From Hawksworthiomyces lignivorus (Eukaryota; Ascomycota; Sordariomycetes; Ophiostomatales; Ophiostomataceae), in the NCBI GenBank assembly GCA_002917075.1, contig NTMA01000052.1, forward strand, positions 186,001 through 250,000: a stretch of 64,000 nucleotides of DNA, read 5' to 3'. The notes under the pieces are model-generated. The model was not told where the DNA came from. It saw only the letters and a program-made list of their open reading frames with translations, and searched no databases. The position numbers and the translations under genes are program-made. Shown here piece after piece: positions 13,749-25,261 of this stretch (within the stretch, counting starts at the first letter, position 1; each line of letters starts with the position of its first letter).

Positions 13749-15698
13749 TTACAAATTCTTGAAGTAATCATTGCTGGAAAACGTATACATGAGGCGGGGG
13801 TAGCCCACAGGGATGTCCCAGGGCTTTTTCCTCGATGTCGGCGTCCATGACTTGGGATCGGAGTAGTCCGAGGACCACGGGTCTGACCAATTGGTACGGT
13901 AGTGGCCCTCCGGCGTGAACAAGGGAAGATGGCAATGCGGTGCATCAATGCCGCTAGGAGCGATGCTCCAGGCGGCGAAGCTGTTCACGTCCGAGGGTAC
14001 GTGCTTGGTGGCATACGCCTGATACACCTCGTCGGCAGACGCCTGCAGCGCCTCTTGCATGTACTTGAGATTCTGCGCGTTCGCGGGCTCGAAGAGCATG
14101 GTGTCTCCGAACGAGACCCACCGATCGCCGCGCTTATTCACCACCAGCAGCCCGCGCTTGTTGTCTTCGTCGTGCATGAATTTGGAGCAGACGTCGGGGG
14201 CGATGGCCATGATGTCCCCGGCGTGGACGAGGAGCTTGGCGGCCATGTATGGGAGCACCACGCAGTCCTTGGTACCTCGCAAGAAGGCCTCGGCCCTGGA
14301 CTGCGCGTTCATGTCCTTGGTGACCTCCTGGTAGATGTCGTTGATGAGGCCGCACACTGTTTCGATGGCGCTCGCCGGAGCGTGGAGCTTGCGTCGCGGA
14401 GTTCGGATGTGTCCCGAAGCGAAGCAGTCGCCCAGGTAGTGGTCCGCAAAGGCGTTCATGGCGTATCCGATCTCGAGATTGCCAGCTGCGGCGGCGCGCA
14501 TGGCGCACGTATGACCGGCATTGTAAGCCGTGTGTGCGTCGTCGCCGAAGTGGTCGAGGTTGAGCAGCGCCATGCGCGCGTAGCTTGGGCCGTCGCGCTC
14601 CATGGTCGCCTTCGTCAGACGTTCGTCGGTTCCGCTTATGGGAAGCGAGGAGATGCTGCCGGGGTCGCTGCTACCCAGGTCCTTATAGACCTGTTTCGTG
14701 GACTTCCCGCTGCTGATGGCGCTTGCAACCGCCTGCATCTCCCTCTCATTGATGCGGTCGATCCACGGCGCCTCCTTGGATCCGCTTTCGGCTTTCCCGA
14801 GCAGGTTGTATGCATCTAGAAAGTATTGGCATTGCTGGTCGAAGCTTGAACCGGCGCATATCGGATTGTTGGTCGCGAAGAAATCGCCGCCGAGGCCATT
14901 GATCTGACCATACGTAAGCCTATTCCCATTTTCGAGGACGAGATGCCTATCTCCAGCCACAACAGTCTCAGAATCTGAGAATTTGAGCTTAAGTCGGTTG
15001 CCAAGGATAGCATGTTCTGCGTAGTTGTAGTGATCGAATTCCGGATAAAACCCAGTGATCGGCGCACCGTCCTCGTCGAGGGATGCCGGCCCAAAGACGT
15101 ACTTCCGGCCAAATTGATAGACATAGCGATCAGGGTTTCTCTCGAGCTCAGGCCATGCTTGGGATGTGGACTCTGGGTTCTGAGAGTCAATGATCAGCGA
15201 CTCAAGTTTAGTCTTGAAGACTTGAAAGTAAGGCTCCTTTGAATCTTCTTCGTTCACAACCAAGCAGAAGTCCGATGGCCATGCTGGGTGTCTTGTAGGC
15301 TTTCTCTTAGCAGTCCAGGAGATTTGATATCTATTTCTGGGGGGCTCCGTCTCAAATTTGCTGAGGACTTTGACGTCTGGCTCAGTTTCAGTGACCTTCG
15401 CCTCGACAGAGTCTTTTGGCGGAGGAGCTGGGCCAGCTCGGTCTTCTTCATCAACTGCTTTTTCTAGCATTTCCGTGACCTCCTTGTAGTCTTCCGGCTC
15501 GGCACAATGGGTGACTGCATCCCAGAAGTAGAGAAGCTGTCGTGCAGTCAGCTCTATATCTTTGTCTGCTTCTTTGTTCTCGCCGACTTCTTTGGCCTCA
15601 TCGTCAAGTTGGTTTTCTGTGACTTGCACAGCAGGTTCTTTCGCTGGCAGGACGCCGCCAACGGAGAGCGCTACTAAGGGAGCATTCAACTCAGACAT
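13749..15698 (-). CDS. Zinc-dependent phospholipase C / P1-nuclease-fold protein
   Basis: Single uninterrupted frame of 649 residues from ATG at 15698. A central segment carries the metal-ligand spacing of bacterial zinc phospholipase C: Asp382 with His396 fourteen residues on (in LDHFGDDAHTAYNAGH), then His420, Asp424 and His430 (in DHYLGDCFASGH), matching the D55/H69 and H118/D122/H128 spacing of the Bacillus cereus enzyme. The segment ends HIRTPRR, also seen in bacterial hypothetical proteins of this fold. The first about 130 residues are acidic and look disordered. No signal peptide is visible, unlike the secreted bacterial enzymes, so a cytoplasmic or vacuolar role is possible. Substrate (phospholipid or nucleic acid) is not known. 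No introns and a bacterial-like core would fit transfer from bacteria, but this is inference. Confidence 0.75.
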   Translation of the reverse strand: MSELNAPLVALSVGGVLPAKEPAVQVTENQLDDEAKEVGENKEADKDIELTARQLLYFWDAVTHCAEPEDYKEVTEMLEKAVDEEDRAGPAPPPKDSVEAKVTETEPDVKVLSKFETEPPRNRYQISWTAKRKPTRHPAWPSDFCLVVNEEDSKEPYFQVFKTKLESLIIDSQNPESTSQAWPELERNPDRYVYQFGRKYVFGPASLDEDGAPITGFYPEFDHYNYAEHAILGNRLKLKFSDSETVVAGDRHLVLENGNRLTYGQINGLGGDFFATNNPICAGSSFDQQCQYFLDAYNLLGKAESGSKEAPWIDRINEREMQAVASAISSGKSTKQVYKDLGSSDPGSISSLPISGTDERLTKATMERDGPSYARMALLNLDHFGDDAHTAYNAGHTCAMRAAAAGNLEIGYAMNAFADHYLGDCFASGHIRTPRRKLHAPASAIETVCGLINDIYQEVTKDMNAQSRAEAFLRGTKDCVVLPYMAAKLLVHAGDIMAIAPDVCSKFMHDEDNKRGLLVVNKRGDRWVSFGDTMLFEPANAQNLKYMQEALQASADEVYQAYATKHVPSDVNSFAAWSIAPSGIDAPHCHLPLFTPEGHYRTNWSDPWSSDYSDPKSWTPTSRKKPWDIPVGYPRLMYTFSSNDYFKNL

Positions 15699-15918
15699 GA
15701 TGAGTATTGAGAGAGCAAGTGCCAGGAAAGATAATGGTGGTGTATAGAAGAGGCAATTGCATCAAGATTATTGCGTGTATGTTTCTATGCTCTCATAAGA
15801 GATGGTTTGAAGGCTAGAAGATGAAGGATTACTTATAGATTTAGCATGGTGCCAATTGCGGTGCGAGATGTTGATTTCAGGCTCGGATTAGTACGGAAAT
15901 GCTAGTTGAATCAATTGA

Positions 15919-16146
15919 GACTTTTGTAGGAGACATTTGTAACCGGCTGTGATCATAAGTCTACGTTTAGGTGGAGTTTCTGTTTATTGCTTTATATAAT
16001 TGTCGTTTTGAGTTGTAAGTTTTTATTAAGACCTCTGTACGAGACATTTGTGGCTGGCTGTGAATCTTGGTCTAGGCTTGGACAAGCACTAGGTGTGATG
16101 GGGTATCTGTTTATTGTTTTTTATACATACCGTTTTGAGTTATAAG
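15919..16146. repeat. Imperfect tandem duplication of about 100-117 bp
   Basis: Copy 1 is 15919-16019 and copy 2 is 16030-16146. Both contain GAGACATTTGT, GGCTGTGA, TCTGTTTATTG and CGTTTTGAGTT in the same order, with many scattered differences and an insertion of about 15 bp in copy 2. It lies 220-450 bp upstream of the start of the phospholipase C-like gene, so it may be in that promoter. Confidence 0.65.
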
Positions 16147-16866
16147 TATCGTGAAGTGAATGCTATCGGTGTCTTATTATGTAGGGGATACGCAAGCACT
16201 CCACAATCAAGGCTGGACTATGTTCTAGACGGGTTGGTTCGGTCCGCTTCGTTTCCCCATCCTAGCGTCCATGTAGCCCTGAGAAACTCTCGTTGGCCAC
16301 TTTCGAACATAGCCCCTCACATGAATGCTACATTCGGAGGCACGTAGCTATCAATAATATTGTTTCTCTATGGTCGTGTTGAGAGACATACAATTCCACG
16401 AGACTTTGTTCACATGTGTATTGCTTTCTCGGTTATGCCTGCCGCGCTCTTCATCCCATGAGGAGAGCTCAACTCTTGCCTTGCTCAAAAAGTCATTTTT
16501 GTCCTCACTAGGTAGTTTGGCTCATCCTGCTCATCGCATATCTACTCATCTAGCAGGCTGGTTACTTTGAAGAGCTAGAAGCCACTCGGGCTCGGGGTTG
16601 CCTAACCAGCTGGCTTGCGGCGTAAACGAAGTCATATCTAGCTCTCTGGCAGGACGACGTAGGGAGACTTCGAGACAATCTGATCAATGAAGCTCTTGTG
16701 CCCGTGGGTCAGGACGCAACAGCACCGTATTGTACACTTGCACGGATGTCTACAGTGACGTAAATCAGTGCGATATGACGACAATGATGCACACTTTGGA
16801 GTGCGAAACAGTTCGTTGACTCATGTAGACGGAACCCTCGAAAATTGACGAAACTGTCCAATCATA

Positions 16867-16898
16867 GCAGTTTGGCCGAGTGGTCGAAGGCGCCAGTT
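16867..16898 (+). other. tRNA-like 5' half (tRNA-Leu/Ser type), probable tRNA fragment
   Basis: GCAGTTT (acceptor-like) is followed by TGGCCGAGTGGTC, which fits the internal A box of class II tRNAs, and then by AAGGCGCCAG, the usual D-arm exit of leucine/serine tRNAs. The expected anticodon arm, variable arm, T arm and closing acceptor strand are not found downstream, so this is a fragment or decayed copy and not a working tRNA. Confidence 0.4.
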
Positions 16899-18141
16899 CC
16901 GGGCATCCATATTCTGACCAATCAGATAACAGTATTTTAAAAGAAAGCTCTTGCATGGTGTAAACCGTTAGCAAGGCCGTCACCTAGAAACCTGACTGAT
17001 GCCTGGTTGAGATCGAGGGATTGAACACAACAGCCGGTGACGTTGAGAACTAACGATCCTTGGCGTGGCCCAGCGCAGCCACAAAATACCATTTGCTGTA
17101 GAACACGCATCACGTGCACTGGATTTCATTGTTGAGCACCTCATTGCACCACCACAATACGGCACGGGTCGACGGTTCTCCAGTAGTCAAGCAGTGATTC
17201 AGGTCTTTCAGAGTTCGAGGCGTCACGAGGGGGCTCCTATTGTATTAATACAGGTCAGTACAGTAACTCATGCTCTGGATTCACTCCGGCGTCTTGCAAG
17301 CTGAATCTCAGTTTTGTCTGTTGTTACAGCTGCTCGTTAGCTTCGGCAGTGAGCGATAGGGCAGATCCGCCACTCCACCCAGCGCCCCAGTGCCTGCAGG
17401 AGTGCAACGGAAGCTATTCTTTATGCCCGGTGCCATAAGCGGGCCAACTTCACCCAGGCAGTTTGCATCTATCTATCATACTTAGCTACAGAGTTTACAA
17501 AGGAACGACCAATATTTCAGGCAGGGAAGCTACAAAAAATGGTACATAACCTACGTAGAAGAAAATAGTTGCTTTGATCAACATCCTTGTGTGTAACTGT
17601 TAAAGAGCCGTGTGGACCACCATCACCATACTTCAAGCTCCCTTGTTAACTATTGTCTTTAAGTCAGCTCTGCTGGACAATTCAGATTTACAGACCTTCA
17701 GGAAGAGCACTCTTGGCACGGAAAAAAATAATAGCCGCTGTTGTCGAAGAATCGTACCTCTTTGGGATCCAAAAATTGGTGGCGTACTCATACTTCTCAA
17801 TTGAAATTTGTAGTCTCATGTGAACCAATAAACATTTAGCGATCACTCGGGGGGTATTGAAGACTCCGTACTGAGTGTAGCCTTTCACAAAATTTTCTCG
17901 GCTCGAGTAACCTTCCTGTCAAATGTTGTCTTGTGTGAGCATCCTCTTGGGATTCCGTTATGTCATGATTCCCAGACGGTGATAGACTTTCTCTCTCGTG
18001 TAGCAATTTCCAAGAAAATATATTTGTTATAAATAGTTTCCCAGAATGCAGCTGCTCCGCCATTCGGCTCAGGGAGCCCATCGGCCTAGGAATGGACGTA
18101 CTGAAGGACTACAATAAGAAGAACATATTAATTGAGTCAAC

Positions 18142-18366
18142 ATGAGCACATCAGACATCATGGGCTTGTCAGACAACATGGGCATATCAGAAATCACGCA
18201 CATATCAGACAACATGGAGGTACAGCAAAATATCGAAATGCTAGAAGACTTTCAATATGATTACTTACGGGACACCAGAAACTACGAGATGATCAAGGAG
18301 CGAGTTCTCCTTATGAGAAACAATGGCGACTCCATGGCAGGTCGGACGGTAATTTTTATGTTATAA
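18142..18366 (+). CDS. Small hypothetical frame with 18-bp repeats (doubtful)
   Basis: ATG-initiated frame of 74 codons. The first part repeats an 18-bp unit about four times, encoding S-D-[IN]-M-G-[LI]-like hexapeptides; the rest (LEDFQYDYLRDTRNYEMIKE) looks protein-like, with charged and aromatic residues. No family is recognised and no clear intron links it to further coding sequence. It may be the 5' remnant of a lost gene or chance. Reported because of the repeat and ATG start; confidence is low. Confidence 0.2.
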   Translation: MSTSDIMGLSDNMGISEITHISDNMEVQQNIEMLEDFQYDYLRDTRNYEMIKERVLLMRNNGDSMAGRTVIFML

Positions 18367-20943
18367 GATGAAGGTAGCTCTGGGGCGGCTTTCTCGCTAC
18401 AAGAAAGGACAGAAGATACGTTGTATGTTTGATTCCATTGTTCAGTTGTCTATGGGGAGACAGCTTAGCGAATATACCCAGGGCTCTACAGCCTTCTTGC
18501 GCCTGAGCCGCAACAGTTGATTTTATCAGATCATCGGGTCGTTATGCTCTCAAGTAAGACTCCTGGCTTTGAAGTTGTATAAATAATATTCGCTAACAAT
18601 TTGTGAGTGACCAGCCTCGCCGGACCGGAATAGTCCAAAACTGCATTCACAACAATATACAGCGCGGAGGTGGGCTTTGCTATAGAAATACTGGAAGAAA
18701 ACTGTCCATGGATCATCCCCAATGCATGCCAGTAAACGACAACACAAGGATCTTGCTTAGAACCAAGGTTATTTCCAAGAGTGGCTCTCTCAGATCCATA
18801 GCAGACGAAGGAGGAGGGATGAAAATAACACCTACGTGCTGTTTCTTAGTATCTAAGAATTCTCGAGCGGGAGTTGTGAGATGTGCTATGTTTAATTTTC
18901 TTCTTTCCTACCTCTTCTTTTGCTTGCAGATCTAATGCCCCATTATTGTTTAGATTTATTAGATCACATGCGTAATAGAGTGAATGGCTTGTATTAGTTT
19001 CAAGTGTGCTGTGCAATGTTTTGTGATTCAAAGAATTGGCAATTGTCAAAGTAAGACTTGAGATTTTGCACCGGCTTGTTTTCGAGGAAAGGTAGGCACA
19101 AAAATAATAAAATTGTGGTAGCAACTCTAAACATCTTATCCAAATTATTGCTGAAACAAATGGAAGAGACGATAGACTCTGCAGGTCCTCAACTTTCCCA
19201 AAATCTTCAAAACAAGAGATGCTTGATTGAAATTATGAAGGTCACAATCAGAATGATATCGTTCCAATGGGTCGTTTTGCGTTTACTGCCACAGAGGCCA
19301 GACTCATCTCTGTACTGGGATAGTCTCCTATTCCCATCTCTGTGCCTGCCGTGGTCCATGTCTAGGCCGGGAGCCGCAAGCCATCAGCTTTCTACTATTG
19401 CTTGACGCTTTATTGCTAACTCTGCTCCTTTTCCTATCGCCCCCGGAACCGCTGCAAGATCTTGCCGCGGAGCTTCAAAATAACTTAAGCCATGGACGGT
19501 CGGTGACATTTCTTTGCACATTCTCTAGCGAAGAAGCCTTCCAGATGATTAAAAAAAATTTGTATCTGGATCTGCATTAAATACAGCTTCTGTGTAAGGA
19601 AGAATCCAATTGCTTGAACACAAAACATGCCCTCGTTTCCAGCAGTCAAGCCAACGCCGTATGCAAACGATTGAGTTGGTCTCCGCCCCATTGATTCACC
19701 GTAGAAGAAATCACACAACATCACGTTTGTGTCGTTCTCTTGTTGGAGTCAATCGCCTACTTAGGCGCCTCTGTTATGCTCAAGATCACCCATAGAGATC
19801 TGCTCTGCTGTTGAGCGAAGTTGCCGGCCCAGCAAAACAAGGCTGGCGAGGAGCGGAATTGTCATTAGTGCCCGCGGCGCGCCGTGCGTCTCGGGCGGGA
19901 CAAAAATAGCGCGAGCACTACTCTGCTTTGGAGCTTCGTGCGTGTGGTAGTACGTGCGTGCACAATTGCATTGTTGGGGGGAGCTTTGCTCAAAAGTGCT
20001 GTTTTTGAAGCATTTCATTGCTGCCTTGTCTGCCTGTCATAGGATGAGGCTCTGCTGGATGCGAGAATATCTCCCAGTCGAGCAGGAATATGCAATTGAG
20101 CCTGCGATTTGAAACGCTCCTGTCTTGCATATTTGATCTCTGGGAAGAACGAGGCGAGCACGCCGCTTCTGCCATTCTACCCCGTATTGTGTACATAGAT
20201 ACCCCGTATTCGAAGCGTCCGTCTGTCAATTATTTCATCTACGTAACGCACATCAATCACGTGTGGGTATGTGAATATATACTGGGGCTTTTCATTCCTG
20301 TTTTGCCTCAGGAGAGCCGAAGAGGAGAGAGCACGGCACAGATGGCGGCTGCAAGGAATTGAGTGGACACATCCATATTTCCAGAGCAATTTTTCATTCG
20401 CTCTGTTGGCCTTGGTTTTTTTTTTCCCTTTCGCCTTCGATGATTTCATCCATTGAAACTGATTCTTGTCGGCGGCCAACCAGTGTCTAGCCCTGATTGC
20501 AAGCAACGGAGCAGAGGAGATCCACCGAAAAGGGCGAACGAGGCCTCAGAATTGTGGCCGAAAGGAAAAAAAAAAAAAAAAAGCCCGTGTCTTGTCTGCA
20601 GGACGAAACAGGGTTAATTGCATCGCACAGAATCGGAGCCACGAAAATCCTGCATTCCCAGAACGAAAAGAAAAGTAAGAAGACGCATGAGAGTCAAGAG
20701 GGAGTACAAACACACAAGGGAAAGGCAGAGTGGAATGATACGAAAGAAAGAGACAAGAGACAAGGGCGAAAGAGCAGAACAGTGATCGTCGGAAAGAGTT
20801 CGGCGTCTCCATTCATCATCATCAGTCATCTTGTCATCCTGCTTGCGTTTTGCTCTCACTTTTGGTATCCTCTTTTCGCGTATCCTCTTTTGTCATTCAT
20901 CTCGTAGGATTATCTGCGTTCCTTATTTGCTCCATTATTGATC

Positions 20944-20947
<4 letters not shown>

Positions 20948-20978
<31 letters not shown>
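20948..20978. repeat. 31-T homopolymer tract
   Basis: Thirty-one consecutive T, about 720 bp before the ATG of the RBR protein gene; probably promoter or leader sequence. Length is likely variable between strains. Confidence 0.9.
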
Positions 20979-20981
<3 letters not shown>

Positions 20982-21464
20982 TTTGGCTTCTTCCTCCTCT
21001 CTTCTGCCCTTCAGGCGCATAGTGTGATTTCTGCCCTTTGGGACTCCACTGCTGCCCAACGCCTTTTTTTCTTGTCTGCGCTAGAAAAAAGAGGTAATGT
21101 TCATTTCGCCCTCCTTCGTCTCACCCCCTCCCATTCCCGCTATTTGGCTCCATATGCACCACGAGTAATACTTCTCGTACATCGTCTTGTCTCCAGCGGA
21201 TGGCACACAGGGCGGGGCGCCCTCCACCTTGCGAATTTTCAGGGCGACCTCGGATGGCTGGTTGTCTGCATTTCTCTCCCCCTCCCTCATTCTTCGACTT
21301 GTCCCTCATCCACCCCTGAATGGGGACAACAACCTTGCATTGGCCGTCATGCAGCTGAGTCTGCTCATGCTTGTCCAATCAACGCTAACATGCACCAGAC
21401 CACCCACGCACAACCAGCTGGCACTTCCGCTCACGTCCCGTATCTGCAGACTTTTCCTCTGACT

Positions 21465-21488
21465 GACAGACAGACAGACAGACAGACA
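21465..21488. repeat. (GACA)6 microsatellite
   Basis: Six perfect GACA units followed by GAGAGAG, about 210 bp upstream of the RBR gene start and probably in its 5' leader. Confidence 0.9.
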
Positions 21489-21696
21489 GAGAGAGGGTTC
21501 CTTCGCTCATCGTCGAAAAGCAAATCCCCCCATTCAACTTTTCCGACCGAAAAGCAAAAAACGGCCCTTCCCACTACCGGCTGCAAGCAATAGAGAGAGC
21601 ACTTAGGCTCTTTTCTTTTTTTATCTCTGGGGCCTTTTCTGGTCTTTCTCTTTTCGCGAATGTGCATATCTTGATTTGAGGCTGACGCCGCTTCAT

Positions 21697-24600
21697 ATGG
21701 CGCAGCTTGATCGCCGTGAGGCAGAAGATTATGGCCCTCGTTGGCAGATGCATCGCGGACACATGTTTACCTGGCCCCAGGAGGAAAATGATTGGACCCG
21801 CATGGAACTGCCATCCTACCGACCATCGCCTCGTCATCGACGTTGGGAAGAAATACATAGACCCGCCTACTCAGTCTTTACTGCAGCACCCTCGTCCGTT
21901 GCTACTTTTCGCCAGAGACCAGCTGCACGCGCGGCGTCTGTGTTCCTCTCCTCGCCATCGGGCATGCGACACCATAGCTCCGATACGCCGCTCATAGGTC
22001 GGCCACCGGCTGTACCGCCGCTGCCTAGGGCGTCCACGGTACCCACCGGCAAGTCGGCCCCATTTGCTTATTACGACACGCGCTCTCGCTCGGGAAGCCG
22101 GCGAGCAGCCTCCCACAGAGACGTGAGCCCACGCTCGGCCCGTTTCTACCGCTCTACGCCAGATTCTCGACGGTCTATGCGCTCGTCTCTGAGCGATTCC
22201 GATAACGAGACAGATCTGACGAGGCAGACGCCAGAAGAAGACGAAGACGACGACGGCGACGGCGTACCCGTCGAGAGCATTGTTGTAGACGAGAAACCCC
22301 TCCGGGACCGACTGGATATTCGCAAGCGTCCCTCTCAAGAGTACCCGCGGCAGCCCAAGGAGAGAGACCTAGACCAGGACCGAGAGCCCGAGCTCTTGCT
22401 TCAGAGAGAGCAGCCGCCGCAGAAGCAGCCGCCGAGCCATCGCCGCCATCGGCACAGACACAGCAGCGGCAGCCGCGGTGGTGGCGGTGGCAGCAGCAGC
22501 AGAGGACGAAGACACGGGAGCATCATATACGAGGAGGAGCCAGAAGAAGAGGACGCGGACGTCGAGGCGGAGATGGACCCCGAAGACGTCGACGAGGATC
22601 GTCGACGCAGGCGAACGCCATCAAGACGTAGCAGGCGCTCTGCGTCTAGACACACAACGGCCACGCAAGACCACCGCCGTGCAGCATCCCGCAGTAAAAG
22701 TCGCTTGAGGCGTGCAGATAGCTTTGACGACGAGTGGAACCCTCGTGCCTCCTCTAAGCGGTAAAATTTACCCCAACTTTGTGCAGCTGTGTTCCCCAGA
22801 CGAATGCAGGAGCAATCTTGACGTCTCCAGTCGTCTGCATCTTTTCCGATGCGTGTCATTTTTGCTAACAGCATTGCAGAGAGTCGAGGCGATATGCCGA
22901 ATCGGAACTGCCAACGACCTATGCGGACAGTCCTGCCACGCTGCGAAGAGCGCAGACGCACCCTACAGCACCGTCTCATGTTACTGCACCGCCAAGTATC
23001 GACTCGACAAGACGACCTTCATCGCTATTCGAGGCCCCTCTTGGTTTGACGTCTCATGTTTTCCCCAGCGACAAGTCTCCTAGACGGTGAGTTTTTCTGT
23101 CCATACAGACACGCCCACGACACTATGTACTTTGGTGTTTTTGTACGCACGTCTACTGGCATATGCATGCAGTTGGATGTAAAAAAAATGCCTCTCGGAT
23201 ACCACACCCACTGCTTCCTTTTTTGTTTCCTTTTTTTTTTTTTTGTTCCTTTGGACCTTAATGCGTACAAAAGACGTACATTGGAGATGCCAGACCTGCA
23301 GTACAGGGCCTGCTATTGGTGATGTGAGCGACCAGCTGACCCATTCCCCCACAGAATCGGCTGTTCAATATGTGCGGAGGAATTTCAACTGTCGAGAATG
23401 ACCAAGCTCGACTGCGGCCATCGGATGTGTCACTCTTGCCTGAGAGACAAGTTTAAGGCGTCGCTGAGTGACATGCGGCAGATGCCGCCGCGGTGCTGCA
23501 CATCAAGTCCCATTTCGCCAAAATGCGCGGAGAAGCTTTTTGACAACAACTTTAAGAGGAACTGGAACTACTGCTTCCGAGAATTTTCGATTGATAACCG
23601 CATTTACTGTCCCCAGCGAAAATGCGGAGAGTGGATCAAGCCTGAACACATGTTCCGAGAAGACGGTGGAGAGATTGCGCGATGTAGTCGATGCCGGACC
23701 AAGGTTTGTTGCAGATGCAACGGCAAGTGGCACGCATCGGCCGAGTGTCCAGATGATGAAGAAACTACCCGGTTTCTGGACCAAATCAGGGCAGAACAGC
23801 GACAGCGCTGTTACAAGTGTAAAAACGACGTGGAACTCATGGAGGGCCGCAACCACATGATCTGGTATGAACCCTCCTTTTCTACTTGTGCCGACGCCCC
23901 ATTTTCGTTGAATTTTTATATCTGACTGCATGCTAACTTGCCTTCTACGTAGCCGTTGCGGAGCAGAGTCCTGCATGATTTGCGGAGCAAAATGGAAGCA
24001 CTGCGACTGCCCGATCTTCGACTGCGATGAGCCAGAGATGGAGTATTCATCCGGCGGTAAACGACATGGCCGCTTTGGCTCTGCACCGCCATCTACTCCT
24101 AGAGATTCTCGTACCAACAGGGGAGGGCGCTCATTTCCATCAGGCGATTCGGTTCGTGCGCGGCCGCAAAGCTATGAAGAAAAATCGCGTCCGTGGCAGC
24201 GCGTGGACGATTACAGAACCGATGACCTGGCTCGACGGATGCAATCATACAGAGGCCTCGAAGACGAGGAACCAGTAGACTACTATGACGTGCCGTTCCA
24301 CAGGACGAGCCATGACCGCGATGATGATTTTGACACTCGCACAAGGGGATATGCGGATGACGATCTTGGCGTGCGCCCACGCCGCAGAAGGAGTTTTGTG
24401 GACGACGACTACCACCAGCGCGCCGCAACCGATATCTTGCCGTCAGTGCCGCAGCCGCCACCGCCTCCCCCAACACCGCCACAGCAACAGCTGCAGGCCG
24501 CCATGCGGCACCAGAGCCAGCACATGCAGCAGGAACAACACCAGGCACCGCCACCGCCGCACTCGCAGTTCCCGACGCCGTCTTTCGACAGAAACAACGG

Positions 24601-25261
24601 AGTAGGCGACTATTATACGAATGGCGTGAACCGTGCCCGCGGCGTCCACCCAGACTCCCAGGTTGGGCGGTTGGCAGACCGCTTCAATACGGATTACAGA
24701 GCCAGCCCGATGCATCGCGTACCTGGCCCTCCGGCGCCGCCTGTGCCAACAATGCCGGCACCTATGACGCTTGGCGGTGTGCCGGGAGGAGGCGGAGCTA
24801 TGTCGATGCCTCTGTCCCCCATGGGTCCCATGCCGCTTATGCCTCCCATGATGTCGGCCCCGCCGCCTCCGCCCACCATGGCTGGTATTCCCCTGATGTC
24901 CATGGGACCCGGCATGGGTCCTGGGATGCACTCTGACGTGCCGCTAATGAGGCGGCACGCCATGGAGAGCGACCCATTTAGCAACCCGGATCTGAGAGGC
25001 GCTCTGTCGCCAGACCGGATGTATTTCCCAGACCACGGCCGTCACATGTTGTACGACGAGCCCGAGATGGACGTGTACGGCTCTGGAGGCAGTGGTCGGC
25101 GGCACCGCCGGCGCGAGGAATCCGCGCAGGTGCCGCAGCAGGCGCATCGGATGGCTGGTCTCACTGGGCCCGGCCGAGGAATGGACCGCGTCCCAGAATG
25201 GCTGACGTATGTGGAGCCTGGATCAGTCGAAGCCGACGGCGATAGCAGCATGGAATCGTGA
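21697..25261 (+). CDS. RBR (RING1-IBR-RING2) protein lacking the catalytic cysteine
   Basis: Exons 21697-22760, 22880-23086, 23355-23864 and 23953-25261 join in phase to 1029 residues. Exon 2 has no ATG and is found from phase and splice sites. The N-terminal 420 residues are Arg/Ser/Glu-rich. RING1 starts at Cys427 (CSICAEEF, then CGHRMCHSC), IBR begins near Cys509 (YCPQRKCGEW, later CSRCRTKVCC), and RING2 runs from Cys576 (CYKC) to CMICG. In RBR E3 ligases a RING2 Cys 13 residues after the first zinc ligand takes ubiquitin in a thioester; here that position (589) is Arg in EGRNHMIC, while all zinc ligands remain. The C-terminus is rich in Pro, Gln and Met. The domain layout is that of a ubiquitin ligase, but by sequence it may be a pseudo-ligase or scaffold. 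The ATG at 21697 is the first in frame. Confidence 0.88.

Larger units (their letters stand above)
15699..21696. other. Gene-poor region of 6 kb
   Basis: Between two divergent genes. It holds the tandem duplication at 15919-16146, a tRNA-like 5' fragment near 16867, a small repetitive frame at 18142, and near its right end low-complexity DNA (a 31-T run and GACA repeats) that probably belongs to the leader of the RBR gene. Frames between 18.6 and 21.6 kb are short or driven by T-runs, and none shows a domain. Confidence 0.45.

Noticed and set aside
17005..17075. A possible minus-strand tRNA with TTCAATCCC T-loop-like motif
   Set aside because: The stems do not pair and no A box is at the right distance.
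20850..21593. A 247-codon frame on the plus strand with a Phe run
   Set aside because: The Phe run is the 31-T tract; the rest has no domain and is probably leader sequence of the RBR gene.
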